Below, one piece after another: positions 41,896 to 50,611 of a stretch of DNA of 64,000 bases (the first letter of the stretch is position 1; each line of letters begins with the position of its first letter). The stretch lies in contig OZ245737.1 in NCBI GenBank assembly GCA_965227315.1, positions 2,914,001 through 2,978,000 on the forward strand. Reading direction: 5' to 3'. The stretch comes from JANQHS01 sp965227315. Lineage in GTDB: Bacteria; Bacteroidota; Bacteroidia; Cytophagales; CCMP332. Below the pieces are notes generated by a model. It searched no databases and was not told the origin of the DNA. It worked only from the letters and a program-made list of their open reading frames with translations. Made by a program: the position numbers and the translations under genes.

Positions 41896-42867
41896 TCAAA
41901 TGGAGAGGATCTCATTCATCCTGAGTAATTCGGGATGAATGGGCTTCTTTTTGGTGATAGCCTCGTTTAATGGAGTGTAAACAAGAGCGTTGTTTACGAT
42001 TCCCACCATATGGCTGTTTCTACCGTACATCAGCCCTTCCACTGCGCCTATACCCATCCTTGAAGAGATCATGCGATCCTGGGCTGTTGGTTTTCCTCCC
42101 CTCTGAATATGTCCAAGAATTGAGATCCTGTAGTCCATATCTCCAAGAATTTCCTTGACCTTGGATGAAACTTCAATCGACCCCCCTTCCTCGTCTCCCT
42201 CCGCCACTACGATGATGGATGAGTTCTTGCTTCTTTCCATTCCACTTGTCAGGGCATCTGCAACTTCCTGAACGGAGGTCAGGGTTTCGGGGACAAGTAT
42301 GAGTTCAGCTCCGCCACCGATCCCGGTGTAGATGGCTATATATCCGGAGTCTCTTCCCATGACTTCAATAAAAAATATGCGGTCATGTGAGGAGGCGGTA
42401 TCACGGATCTTATCGATGGCTTCAAGTGCTGTGTTGACCGCGCTATCAAAGCCGATCGTAAAATCGGTTCCAAAGAGATCATTGTCGATCGTTCCGGGGG
42501 CACCAACAACCGGAATCCCAAATTCCTCATGAAAAATATTTGCCCCTGAAAAGGTGCCATTTCCTCCAATGGCTACGAGCCCCATGATCCCATGCTCTTG
42601 CAGATTTTTGAATGCTTTTTCCCTGAATTTCTTTTCATGGAAATCCTTTGATCTGGCCGACTTGAGAATTGTGCCTCCTCGTTGAACGATATTGCCAACG
42701 CTACGCGAATCCATGGGTTTGATCTCGTTTTCGATCATGCCCTGGTAGCCACGGGAGATACCATATGGTTTGATATTATGAAAAAGACAGGTCCTGACAG
42801 CCGCCCTGATACAGGCATTCATACCGGGCGCATCGCCGCCCGAAGTAAAAATCCCAATTTTATCCAT
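41896..42867 (-). CDS. pfkA: ATP-dependent 6-phosphofructokinase
   Basis: Committed glycolytic kinase, 323 residues. Motifs: GIFTSGGDAPGMNACIRAAVR (ATP site), GTIDNDLFGTDFTIGFDSAVNTALEAIDKIRDTASSHDRIFFIEVMGRDSGYIA (substrate and catalytic Asp), and ILGHIQRGGKPTAQDRMISSRMG. It ends convergent with the FecR-like gene; stops are adjacent. A 9-bp inverted repeat lies inside its last codons. Confidence 0.97.
   Translation of the reverse strand: MDKIGIFTSGGDAPGMNACIRAAVRTCLFHNIKPYGISRGYQGMIENEIKPMDSRSVGNIVQRGGTILKSARSKDFHEKKFREKAFKNLQEHGIMGLVAIGGNGTFSGANIFHEEFGIPVVGAPGTIDNDLFGTDFTIGFDSAVNTALEAIDKIRDTASSHDRIFFIEVMGRDSGYIAIYTGIGGGAELILVPETLTSVQEVADALTSGMERSKNSSIIVVAEGDEEGGSIEVSSKVKEILGDMDYRISILGHIQRGGKPTAQDRMISSRMGIGAVEGLMYGRNSHMVGIVNNALVYTPLNEAITKKKPIHPELLRMNEILSI
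41913..41941. terminator. Inverted repeat in the 3' end of pfkA
   Basis: Perfect 9-bp stem CATTCATCC/GGATGAATG with an 11-base loop, inside the last codons of pfkA at the convergent junction with the FecR-like gene. There is no T-run. It may act as a terminator for the convergent transcripts, but the repeat could also be coincidental. Confidence 0.5.
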
Positions 42868-42911
42868 GGTTATTTTATTCTTTTGAAAAATAGGGAAAAG
42901 AAAAATAGCTT

Positions 42912-44240
42912 TTGAGAGTAAGGATCAAAACCCATGAAAAGTTTAAGGCCGAAAAGGAATATGTTTTCTCGGTTCTTTTTCGTGACCTGCTAGGCTGGGA
43001 ATATGACATTGAAACAGGCCCCTTCGATGATTTTCTAATCATCCTTCCAAACTCCTCCAAACTCAATTTACCTGACAATTTCTTTGGACTTCTTGAAAAC
43101 AATTCGGGAAACTACGATCCGGATATCCTTCCTTCTGATTTTGTGGAAATGGATGAACCTGTTTTTCTGAGAAGTAAGATCCATGCCTTTTACGGAAATC
43201 CACTTCTGGAACTTGAAGACAGAGAGGCCTCATTTGGATGGGATGTTTTCGGCTGTATTTATTATTGTCTTGCCAGGGTGGAAGAGATCTCCTTAAAGGA
43301 TGTGGATGAGCATGGCAGGTTTCCCCTTGAAAAAAGCACTTCCTTTCAAAAGGGGTTTTATCAATATCCGCTGGTCAACTATTTGGCCGAGCTGATCGGG
43401 CAGGTATGCCGCAGACTTGACCCAGAGCTTCAGATCTCAGAGTCGGATTTTGAGGTTTTTCCAACCATCGATATAGACCATCCTTTCAAATATCTTGGCC
43501 TGAAGGGGAGTGTGAAATTCCTTCGTGATTATTTAAAGGGAGATGCTCAGAAAAAGGAAACCGGGGGAGATCCATTTTTTGAAAGGACGAGGGAGTTGGT
43601 TCGACAATTGAATGAATTGGGCTATGCGCCCTGGGTTTTTTACCTGATAGGAGAATATGGGAATGGGAAAAAGGAACCAGGGGGTGAGCGTTTGAAGGCT
43701 GTGAAAAATGTCATCGCATCCCTGGCCGATCTCGATTATATACCCGGACTTCATCCCGGATATCCAATTATGGAGGAAGGATTGCCTGGTTTCATCCGGG
43801 AGAAGGCTAAGCTTGAGGAATTGCTTTCCTCAGATGTTTTTTGCTCAAGGATGCATTACCTCAGATCAACTTTTCCGGATACTTTTCGCGATGCGAAAAA
43901 TGCGGGATTGAGTCAGGACTTTTCCCTGGGTTTTTCGAAGAAGCCTGGTTTCAGAGCGGGTATTTGCCGGCCATATATGTTGTTTGATCCCTTAAAAAAG
44001 GAACCGATCGGACTATTGGAAAACCCGTTAATGCTGATGGACCGAAGCTACCTGGATGGGAATCCCATTGATGAAGCTGAAATAAAAGCTGAAGTGATGC
44101 GTATTTATGATGAAACCAAAAGGTTTGGTGGCAAGCTTTCTCTCCTGATCCATAATTCTACTTATGGGGAGCCGGGAGGTCGGTTTGTGAATGATTTGTT
44201 TTTGGAACTTTGCCACCTTGCCAAAGAGGCTGATTCATGA
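42912..44240 (+). CDS. Polysaccharide-deacetylase-like protein (DUF7033 type)
   Basis: 442 residues starting at TTG 42912. The middle and C-terminal part fits the polysaccharide deacetylase-like fold of Bacteroidota DUF7033 proteins: EVFPTIDIDHPFKYLGLKGS (Asp-His metal pattern), ELGYAPWVFYLIGEYG, YIPGLHPGYP, CRPYMLFDP and GGKLSLLIHNSTYGEPGG. Usually found with surface polysaccharide genes; here it overlaps the next gene, a sugar aminotransferase, by ATGA. The enzyme activity is inferred, not shown. Confidence 0.78.
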   Translation: MRVRIKTHEKFKAEKEYVFSVLFRDLLGWEYDIETGPFDDFLIILPNSSKLNLPDNFFGLLENNSGNYDPDILPSDFVEMDEPVFLRSKIHAFYGNPLLELEDREASFGWDVFGCIYYCLARVEEISLKDVDEHGRFPLEKSTSFQKGFYQYPLVNYLAELIGQVCRRLDPELQISESDFEVFPTIDIDHPFKYLGLKGSVKFLRDYLKGDAQKKETGGDPFFERTRELVRQLNELGYAPWVFYLIGEYGNGKKEPGGERLKAVKNVIASLADLDYIPGLHPGYPIMEEGLPGFIREKAKLEELLSSDVFCSRMHYLRSTFPDTFRDAKNAGLSQDFSLGFSKKPGFRAGICRPYMLFDPLKKEPIGLLENPLMLMDRSYLDGNPIDEAEIKAEVMRIYDETKRFGGKLSLLIHNSTYGEPGGRFVNDLFLELCHLAKEADS

Positions 44241-45364
44241 TGGAAATAAGAATGGTAGACCTGGTTGGCCAATACCAGGATATAAAGCAGGAGATCGATC
44301 AAGCCCTGGAGCGGGTGATCACCGATTCAAGATTTATCAACGGTCCCGATGTGCGAGAATTTTCCGATTCCCTGGCCAAATACCTTGAGGTTGGACATGT
44401 GATCCCTTGTGCCAACGGAACCGATGCCCTTCAATTGGCTCTCATGGCTCTTGAGCTACCGGAAGGCTCTGAGGTATTGACACCGAGTTTCAATTATGTG
44501 GCCGCGGCGGAGATGCTTCCAATTGTAGGGTTGGTGCCGAGGTTTTTTGATTCAAGACCGGATAGCCTTAACCTGAATGAAGAACTGATCGAGGAATCCG
44601 TCACAGAAAAAACCAAAGCGATCATAGCCGTACACCTTTTCGGGCAAGGTTGTGATATGGATCGGATCATGGCAATTGCCAGAAAGCATGACCTGATCGT
44701 TATTGAAGACAATGCGCAGTCTATAGGAGGGACCTATACCTCAACTGAAGGCTGGACTAAAAAATTGGGAACCATTGGGGATATTGGAACGACTTCATTT
44801 TTTCCCTCCAAAAACCTGGGCTGTTACGGTGATGGTGGTTCTGTCATGACCAACGATGAGGAACTAGCCAGAAAGATCCGGATGTATGGAAACCATGGGC
44901 AGGTAAAGAAATATGAATATGAACTCATCGGGATCAATTCAAGATTGGATACCATGCAGGCTGCAGTTCTGAAAGTAAAGCTGCAGTGCCTGGATGCTTA
45001 TATTGAAGAGCGCAGGAAGGCTGCGGACTACTATGATCTTCATCTTTCCAATATTGAAGATATTGAAACACCATTCAGGAATTCATTCTCGAAACATGTC
45101 TTCCATCAATACAACATGAAAGTGGGAAATGGTAGAAGGGATGAACTGAAAGCCTTTCTGGGGGGTAAGGGAATTCCATCGATGATCTATTATCCAAGAC
45201 CGCTGCATATGAACACGGCTTATGATCAATACCCTAAAGGGCCCTTACCGGTTGCAGAATCACTTATGAACCAAGTATTGGCGCTTCCCATGCATACTCA
45301 TTTGACCGAGGAGATGTTGGATTATATCTGTACTTCGGTTAGGGAGTTTTTCAGCAAGGTTTGA
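44237..45364 (+). CDS. DegT/DnrJ/EryC1/StrS sugar aminotransferase
   Basis: PLP-dependent nucleotide-sugar aminotransferase, 375 residues. NGTDALQLALMAL near residue 60, HLFGQGCDMD, IEDNAQSIGGTYTS and the PLP lysine Lys192 in FFPSKNLGCYGDGG. INSRLDTMQAAVLKVKL is the dimer-interface element. It resembles aminotransferases that make 3-amino hexoses (WlbE/WbpE type), but the exact sugar is not deducible. Coupled by ATGA to the upstream gene; faces the T9SS gene convergently 3 bp away. Confidence 0.93.
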   Translation: MMEIRMVDLVGQYQDIKQEIDQALERVITDSRFINGPDVREFSDSLAKYLEVGHVIPCANGTDALQLALMALELPEGSEVLTPSFNYVAAAEMLPIVGLVPRFFDSRPDSLNLNEELIEESVTEKTKAIIAVHLFGQGCDMDRIMAIARKHDLIVIEDNAQSIGGTYTSTEGWTKKLGTIGDIGTTSFFPSKNLGCYGDGGSVMTNDEELARKIRMYGNHGQVKKYEYELIGINSRLDTMQAAVLKVKLQCLDAYIEERRKAADYYDLHLSNIEDIETPFRNSFSKHVFHQYNMKVGNGRRDELKAFLGGKGIPSMIYYPRPLHMNTAYDQYPKGPLPVAESLMNQVLALPMHTHLTEEMLDYICTSVREFFSKV

Positions 45365-45367
45365 AAT

Positions 45368-47128
45368 TCAATTTTTCAGGATCTTTTTGATCCACTTCTC
45401 ACCCTTGGAGTTGATCATTTCGAGGTAGTATATACCTGAGGGACCATTGATCATAATGCTTTCTCTGGAATCTATTTTAACTCTTTCCATGATCAAAGTA
45501 CCGCTTGGGTCGTATAATCTGATCAGTGCTTCACTGGATTTAGGTGGTTTTTCTACGATGATCAGTCCATTCGAAGGGTTGGGGAATATCTTGACCTTAG
45601 CAAGGTCTTCCTGAGGCAATCCTGTGACAATGTTGTTGAGCTTTCTGAGATAAATATCGCTGGTTAATCCTGCGTCCAATTCATGATTTCCTTGGCCAGG
45701 GTCAAAATCTGCTTCCAAGGTAAAAGATCCGGCCTCATAAATTGCTCCATTGGGTCCAATGGATATGCTGTTTGTTCTGGTCCGTGAGTCTCCATCTCCA
45801 CCGGTATTGATCACCCAGATCAGATTTCCGCTTTGACTGATCTTGCAGACAAATCCATTGTTTACTCCGGTTGCCCAAACATTATGGACTCCATTTCCTG
45901 GATCGAAATCGCAAAGCGAGTCAAACTTACCTGCCAGATATATGAAACCGAACTTATCGATTTCAGCATCATTGATTTGGGTTATGTGATATCCACCAAT
46001 TTGTAAGCCATGAAGAAAATTCATGTTCGGATCAAGGGTGGAAACATAATTGTCTATTCGCAGGGAATCGAATGCTGTCAATAAGTTCCAGGCTCCCTCA
46101 AGCACATGATAGTTGGGTCCGGGATCAAAATCGACTAGATAATCAAATCTTCCAACCGATACCAAGTTGTCGTCCGGAGCAATTCTAAGCATGGTAGGCA
46201 GCATATAGTATCCCTCAAACTCAACATGCTCCTGGAAATTTCCTTCGGAATCGAGCCTAAGGATGTAAGAACACATGTTTGAACAATACTTGGAAAGAAT
46301 GCCTTGTCCCGGATAGAGATCAATCCTGAAGCCCTGACAACTACCGGCGAGTAGAATATCCCCATTATCTGCGGTAGTGATGGTAAGGCTGTTGTGTTCG
46401 TCCAGATAGTAAAAAGGATTTGTCGGCGGGACTCCCGGTGGGAATGGTATAATACCGAATTCCTTTGCAAAAATTAATTCACCGTTTGGGCCATATTTTG
46501 CAATGAACCTTTCATCCGGCCCGTTTGCAAATAGCTCGTAACGATCAGTTCCCGGGTTGAAATCTGCCGTTCCACTGAAATATCCGGAAATAACAACATT
46601 CCCCTGAGAAAGCTCTATATCAGAAATGACGTCAGCACCCGGTCCTCCAATTCTTTTGGCCCATTCCTGGCCACCGTAGGAATTGAATTTTGCAAAAAAG
46701 CCATCTGTATCGCCATAGGATAAAACATTCTCAGTCCCTGGTCCCGGATCAAAATCAATGGTTCCGTAAAAAATTCCGGCCAGGAAAATGGACCCGTCAT
46801 CATCCAATTCCATATCATACAAATGGTCAATTCTGCTACCTCCAAAGCTTATCGCCCAGAGCAGATTCCCATTTGAATCCAATTTAAGAAGGCCGATATC
46901 CGAAAACCCCTTGGAAACCAGGTTTTGATTTATGACGGTTGGGTTGGCGTCGAATGTCAGATCAAATGAAACGGCCATGTAAATGTTTCCTTCCTGATCG
47001 GTTTCAATCAACGGCAGGCTATATGCTGCTGAACCCTTGAACTGGGCAACCCATGCTAATTCGGGCTCCCTTGCAAGGGAATCTGTGATCGTGACCATGA
47101 GAAGCAAATACATGAATGACCATCTCAT
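45368..47128 (-). CDS. T9SS-secreted repeat protein, probable seven-bladed beta-propeller
   Basis: 586 residues from ATG 47128 (signal peptide MRWSFMYLLLMVTITDSLA). The body shows about seven repeats of 60-75 residues, each with a motif DFDPGxG or variant (near residues 60, 125, 189 and on) followed by D-x-F-x-x-K and G-x-L-x-W (for example GLLKLDSNGNLLWAISFGG). This fits SBBP-type repeats folding as a propeller. The C-terminal ~75 residues are a type A T9SS sorting domain (VKIFPNPSNG ... GIYYLEMINSKGEKWIKKILKN). Secreted or surface-anchored; partner unknown. Confidence 0.87.
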   Translation of the reverse strand: MRWSFMYLLLMVTITDSLAREPELAWVAQFKGSAAYSLPLIETDQEGNIYMAVSFDLTFDANPTVINQNLVSKGFSDIGLLKLDSNGNLLWAISFGGSRIDHLYDMELDDDGSIFLAGIFYGTIDFDPGPGTENVLSYGDTDGFFAKFNSYGGQEWAKRIGGPGADVISDIELSQGNVVISGYFSGTADFNPGTDRYELFANGPDERFIAKYGPNGELIFAKEFGIIPFPPGVPPTNPFYYLDEHNSLTITTADNGDILLAGSCQGFRIDLYPGQGILSKYCSNMCSYILRLDSEGNFQEHVEFEGYYMLPTMLRIAPDDNLVSVGRFDYLVDFDPGPNYHVLEGAWNLLTAFDSLRIDNYVSTLDPNMNFLHGLQIGGYHITQINDAEIDKFGFIYLAGKFDSLCDFDPGNGVHNVWATGVNNGFVCKISQSGNLIWVINTGGDGDSRTRTNSISIGPNGAIYEAGSFTLEADFDPGQGNHELDAGLTSDIYLRKLNNIVTGLPQEDLAKVKIFPNPSNGLIIVEKPPKSSEALIRLYDPSGTLIMERVKIDSRESIMINGPSGIYYLEMINSKGEKWIKKILKN

Positions 47129-47165
47129 AATATACAATGTACGAGTTCTTCTATCCTAAATCAAC

Positions 47166-47303
47166 TCATCGGAGGTGGTTGAAGCGATCTGTCGCACCCA
47201 AGGACGGGCTGGACCCGAGCTTGCCATAGGTATTCAGGGGCTCGCTCTTAAATCGTTCCAGGATCCTTCTGATGGCATATAGAGTTGGCCTGATTAACGG
47301 GAT
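47166..47303 (-). pseudogene. Coding-like remnant of unknown origin
   Basis: The minus strand reads IPLIRPTLYAIRRILERF, then KSEPLNTYGKLGSSPSLGAT and DRFNHLR, followed by TGA; upstream a TAG closes the frame and there is no start codon. The composition looks like real protein (helix with basic residues) rather than random sequence. No family recognised. It lies next to the glycosyltransferase remnant, in another frame. Confidence 0.4.
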
Positions 47304-47428
47304 CTATTTTCCTTGTTCTTTAGTTCCTGGAATCCTTCATAGATGGTCTTCGCATCAAGATGTATGCAGATACAGTCGATTTTGCTACCCCTTCACCAAT
47401 TAAATTCTGCTAAGCATTTGGAACTCAT
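47294..47428 (-). pseudogene. Decayed C-terminus of a family 9 glycosyltransferase
   Basis: The minus strand from about 47428 to 47294 reads SKCLAEFNW, then a TGA at 47393-47395, then RGSKIDCICIHLDAKTIYEG and FQELKNKENRSR with a TAA. This aligns to the end of the intact family 9 glycosyltransferase at 48318-49262 (CAPCYDWGRVDCKINHLCMH and MDAESMFKGFKDLIGKS), keeping the W-[GR]-x-x-K-I-x-x-x-C-x-H-x-D-A spacing with one residue missing and the internal stop. It therefore represents the leftover of a second copy, separated from the intact gene by a T9SS gene. Confidence 0.65.
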
Positions 47429-47496
47429 TTCCCCTTGAAATGAAATTTTGGTGTTCTCCTTTTTTTCTCATTTTTATGAAATTAATAACCATAAAC

Positions 47497-48315
47497 ATGA
47501 AACAGATCATTCCCTTTTTCCTTTTATTTTTTGCTTTTGGAGAATCTCCAGGTCAGATAGTACTAGAAAACATTTACCCAAAAGCCGGATTTCATTATGA
47601 ACATGGAGAGTTTTATTTGTCTCGCTTTGGTCATGCCGGCTCGAAATATGTAAATAAGGATGAGGCCTCTAAAAGTTTTATTCTATACAATCTGGACCAT
47701 ACGCCTTACCATACATTTCAATTCCATGTTCCGGCGATCAATGATCAATTAAGCACTTTTTTTCTTTCCGACCTTTTGTTTGATCTAGACACTGGATTAG
47801 AGTATTTGGCCATGTATGATTCACTTGGAGTAACCAAATTGGAAATTCGAAATGAAGATGGATCTATCTTATTACGAACAGAGAATATGGCCCCAAGACC
47901 ATTTCTTGATCCCCTGAATGGCAAGTTCCCAATAGTGAATACAGAGGTTGGAGCGAAACTGATCATGCAGAATAAACTGGATTCATCTGTTCATGTATAT
48001 GGCCTTCCCGGTTTTTTGATCACCAAGGCAACAGAGCCTGAGCATGGCCAAACAAATCCACCCATCTCTCCGGATTTCAAAGTTTTTCCAAACCCGAGCC
48101 AGGGAGAGGTCACAGCTGAGTTTGATCGAGATCAGGGGTTTACAAAAGCCACCCTTTATAACCCTTCATTGACCATTGTTGGACAATATTCGATCATGGT
48201 TGGCACAACAAGGATTAAGATCAAAACCGCAGGTCTAGCCACGGGAATTTATTACTTACAGCTTGGATCAGCTCATGGAAAGACCAAACTGAAAAAGATC
48301 CTGATAGACCAATAG
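47497..48315 (+). CDS. T9SS sorting domain protein, function unknown
   Basis: 272 residues from ATG 47497 with signal peptide (MKQIIPFFLLFFAFGESPGQ); in-frame ATGs upstream at 47476 and a longer frame from 47440 are possible but would move the signal away from the N-terminus. Mid part (residues ~25-185) shows no recognised fold. C-terminus: SPDFKVFPNPSQGEVTAEF ... GIYYLQLGSAHGKTKLKKILID is a T9SS type A sorting domain. Likely a secreted or surface protein; ends convergent with the glycosyltransferase gene, 2 bp apart. Confidence 0.78.
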   Translation: MKQIIPFFLLFFAFGESPGQIVLENIYPKAGFHYEHGEFYLSRFGHAGSKYVNKDEASKSFILYNLDHTPYHTFQFHVPAINDQLSTFFLSDLLFDLDTGLEYLAMYDSLGVTKLEIRNEDGSILLRTENMAPRPFLDPLNGKFPIVNTEVGAKLIMQNKLDSSVHVYGLPGFLITKATEPEHGQTNPPISPDFKVFPNPSQGEVTAEFDRDQGFTKATLYNPSLTIVGQYSIMVGTTRIKIKTAGLATGIYYLQLGSAHGKTKLKKILIDQ

Positions 48316-48317
48316 GT

Positions 48318-49262
48318 TTAAGATTTTCCTATTAGATCTTTAAATCCCTTAAACATACTTTCTGCGTCCATATGCATGCAGAGGTGGTTGATCTTGCAGT
48401 CAACCCGGCCCCAATCATAACATGGTGCACAAGGAAGATTCCTGGTCAAGACAATTGAATCAGGATTGACAGGTCCATTTTTCAAGATGCTTGTACTTCC
48501 GAACACCACCAGTGAAGGGATTCCCAGGATATCGGCTAGATGATATACTCCACTGTCGGTTCCAATGTAATACTCCGCTTTACCTAGTTCCCTTTGAAGA
48601 TCTTTTAGTGTGGGGGTGACAATGTGCTCCGCAATCCCAATGTCATGATCGAGGGTATAAACCTTGAATCCTTCCTTTTCAACCATTGCCTTAAGCTCTA
48701 TCCAGCTGGACTTTGGGACCGTCTTATGCGCTTTCGGAGAGATCGAAAATATGATCCTCCCTTTTTCAGGATCTCTGCCTGGGATGAGAAACGGGATTTC
48801 CTTGATGTCTTTCTTGAAAACCCGGTTATACAGAAGCCTATTATTTTCAACCTCCGATAGCTCCTCATTAAATGCCATTGACCTGTAGTAGCCAAACCCA
48901 ACAGACCTTCCCTTGATCCTGTACTTAAACCCGGCGATCTTCCCTTTATACTTTTTAAGCTCTTCCAAAAACCACCTATGGTTGTAATGAAAAACGGTGA
49001 TGTAGAGGTCAGCCTTTTCTTCCTCCGAGACTTTGTCAAGAATCCCAAATTGTTCGTACACCTTTGAATCCGAAATGACCTCGTATTCTTTCTTCAGCTC
49101 TTCGATCACCGGGATAAACTGAATTTGATTTCCCAGGCCGGTTCTTTTGGCCAGGACCTTTATGGTTTTCTCCTTTTTCAACGTTTCAAATAAAGGCTGA
49201 ATTGAGGTGGAAATAATAACTTTGGCTCCATTTCTAACGAACAGGGGGTTCGAAATAGTCAA
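48318..49262 (-). CDS. Glycosyltransferase family 9 (heptosyltransferase-like)
   Basis: 314 residues. Rossmann start KTIKVLAKRTGLGNQIQFIPVIEEL and the nucleotide-sugar site GTDSGVYHLADILGIPSLVVFGST are typical for GT9 proteins, which add heptose or related sugars to lipopolysaccharide or surface glycans. No ATG is near the start; TTG 49262 or, more like other family members, TTG 49181 (giving MKKEKTIKVLAK) are candidates. Divergent from the GT4 gene with only about 32 bp between start codons if 49262 is used. A decayed C-terminal copy lies at 47294-47428. Confidence 0.87.
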   Translation of the reverse strand: MTISNPLFVRNGAKVIISTSIQPLFETLKKEKTIKVLAKRTGLGNQIQFIPVIEELKKEYEVISDSKVYEQFGILDKVSEEEKADLYITVFHYNHRWFLEELKKYKGKIAGFKYRIKGRSVGFGYYRSMAFNEELSEVENNRLLYNRVFKKDIKEIPFLIPGRDPEKGRIIFSISPKAHKTVPKSSWIELKAMVEKEGFKVYTLDHDIGIAEHIVTPTLKDLQRELGKAEYYIGTDSGVYHLADILGIPSLVVFGSTSILKNGPVNPDSIVLTRNLPCAPCYDWGRVDCKINHLCMHMDAESMFKGFKDLIGKS

Positions 49263-49294
49263 AATTTTTTCAAAAAGGATAGACAGAAAGCAGA

Positions 49295-50611
49295 GTGGCT
49301 GATTCGCAGGTACAGAAGAAACCCAAGATCCTGATCTTAAGTTATTACTGGCCTCCCGGAGGAGGAGCGGGAGTGCAGCGTTGGGTGAAGTTTGCCAAAT
49401 ATCTTCATGAGATGGGATATGGGGTTTTTGTAGTGACTCCCAAAGATCCTAGCGTACCATTCATGGACCCGACTTTGGACAGGGAAGTTCCCAAGGAAGT
49501 TAAGGTGATCAGAACAAGATCCAGAGAGCCATTCGCCATGTTTAATCTGTTGAGAGGCAAAAAGGGCAATCAAATGGGCGCGGGCACGACCGATCTGATG
49601 ACCGGAGGGATCATGAAAAGGTTGGCATTGTATATCCGATCCAATTATTTTATTCCCGATGCAAGGATGGGATGGAATCCCTTCGCCGAAAAGGCAGCTT
49701 CGCAACTCATAGAAGAAGAAAAGATTGACATTATTGTCAGTACGGGACCACCGCACAGTACACATTTGGTTGCTGAGCGGTTGCAAAGGAAATACTCCTT
49801 GCCCTGGATCTGTGACTTTAGGGACCCCTGGACATCGATCTATTATCTGAAACTGTTTCCCCTGACCAGAAAAAGCTGGAAAAAGCACCATAAGCTGGAA
49901 GATGGAGTACTCAAAAATGCGGATTTGGTGACCACAATCTCGAACGACCTTGGGGATGAATTGAGCAGGCATTCTTCCAATGTTTCCATTTTGTATAATG
50001 GATATGATGATGCGGACTTCAAGGATCTACGAAATGTGTCAAGAGGTTCAATGGACAGGATCAAATTAAGGTATGTCGGGAATTTCAAGCCCAATCAGAA
50101 TTATAGTGGTTTCTTTGAATTGATCCACAAGGCCATGGAACGACACTCAAAATTGGAACTTGAGTTCGTAGGCCCAATAGACGGAAGGATCAGGGAAGAA
50201 CTTGAAAACTCCGCTCTCAATAAAAGGATCAAGACCCGTGGCCCTGTCGATCACAAAACGGCAGTTGATCTGATGGTGGACTCGGATATTCTTCTTTTTG
50301 TCATCCCAAGAGGAGAGAATGAAAAAGGGATCATTACCGGAAAGATCTATGAATATATGGCAACAAAAAAACCGATCCTGGCTATAGGACCAACGGATGG
50401 TGATGCGGCTGAGATCTTGAAGGAGTCAGGAGCTCCCTTCCCCATGATTGGGTACTCTGATCTGAATGAAGGCCTTGAAATGCTCAATTCCATTGTCTCC
50501 AACATTGGCACTGGACAAAGCCGATATTCCTACGACGGCTTGACAAAATTCTCTAGAAAGAGCCAAACGCTGGTTCTTTCCGATTTGATCAAAAAGACTC
50601 TGAATGCCTGA
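49295..50611 (+). CDS. Glycosyltransferase family 4
   Basis: 438 residues, GT-B fold. N-terminal LILSYYWPPGGGAGVQRWVKFAKYL and a C-terminal donor-binding region MATKKPILAIGPTDGDAAEILKESG fit GT4. Also IRSNYFIPDARMGWNPFAEKAA and RGENEKGIITGKIYEYM. GTG start at 49295. The last 8 bp overlap the next gene (ATG inside AATGCCTGA), implying coupling. Probable role in surface polysaccharide synthesis; acceptor unknown. Confidence 0.88.
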   Translation: MADSQVQKKPKILILSYYWPPGGGAGVQRWVKFAKYLHEMGYGVFVVTPKDPSVPFMDPTLDREVPKEVKVIRTRSREPFAMFNLLRGKKGNQMGAGTTDLMTGGIMKRLALYIRSNYFIPDARMGWNPFAEKAASQLIEEEKIDIIVSTGPPHSTHLVAERLQRKYSLPWICDFRDPWTSIYYLKLFPLTRKSWKKHHKLEDGVLKNADLVTTISNDLGDELSRHSSNVSILYNGYDDADFKDLRNVSRGSMDRIKLRYVGNFKPNQNYSGFFELIHKAMERHSKLELEFVGPIDGRIREELENSALNKRIKTRGPVDHKTAVDLMVDSDILLFVIPRGENEKGIITGKIYEYMATKKPILAIGPTDGDAAEILKESGAPFPMIGYSDLNEGLEMLNSIVSNIGTGQSRYSYDGLTKFSRKSQTLVLSDLIKKTLNA

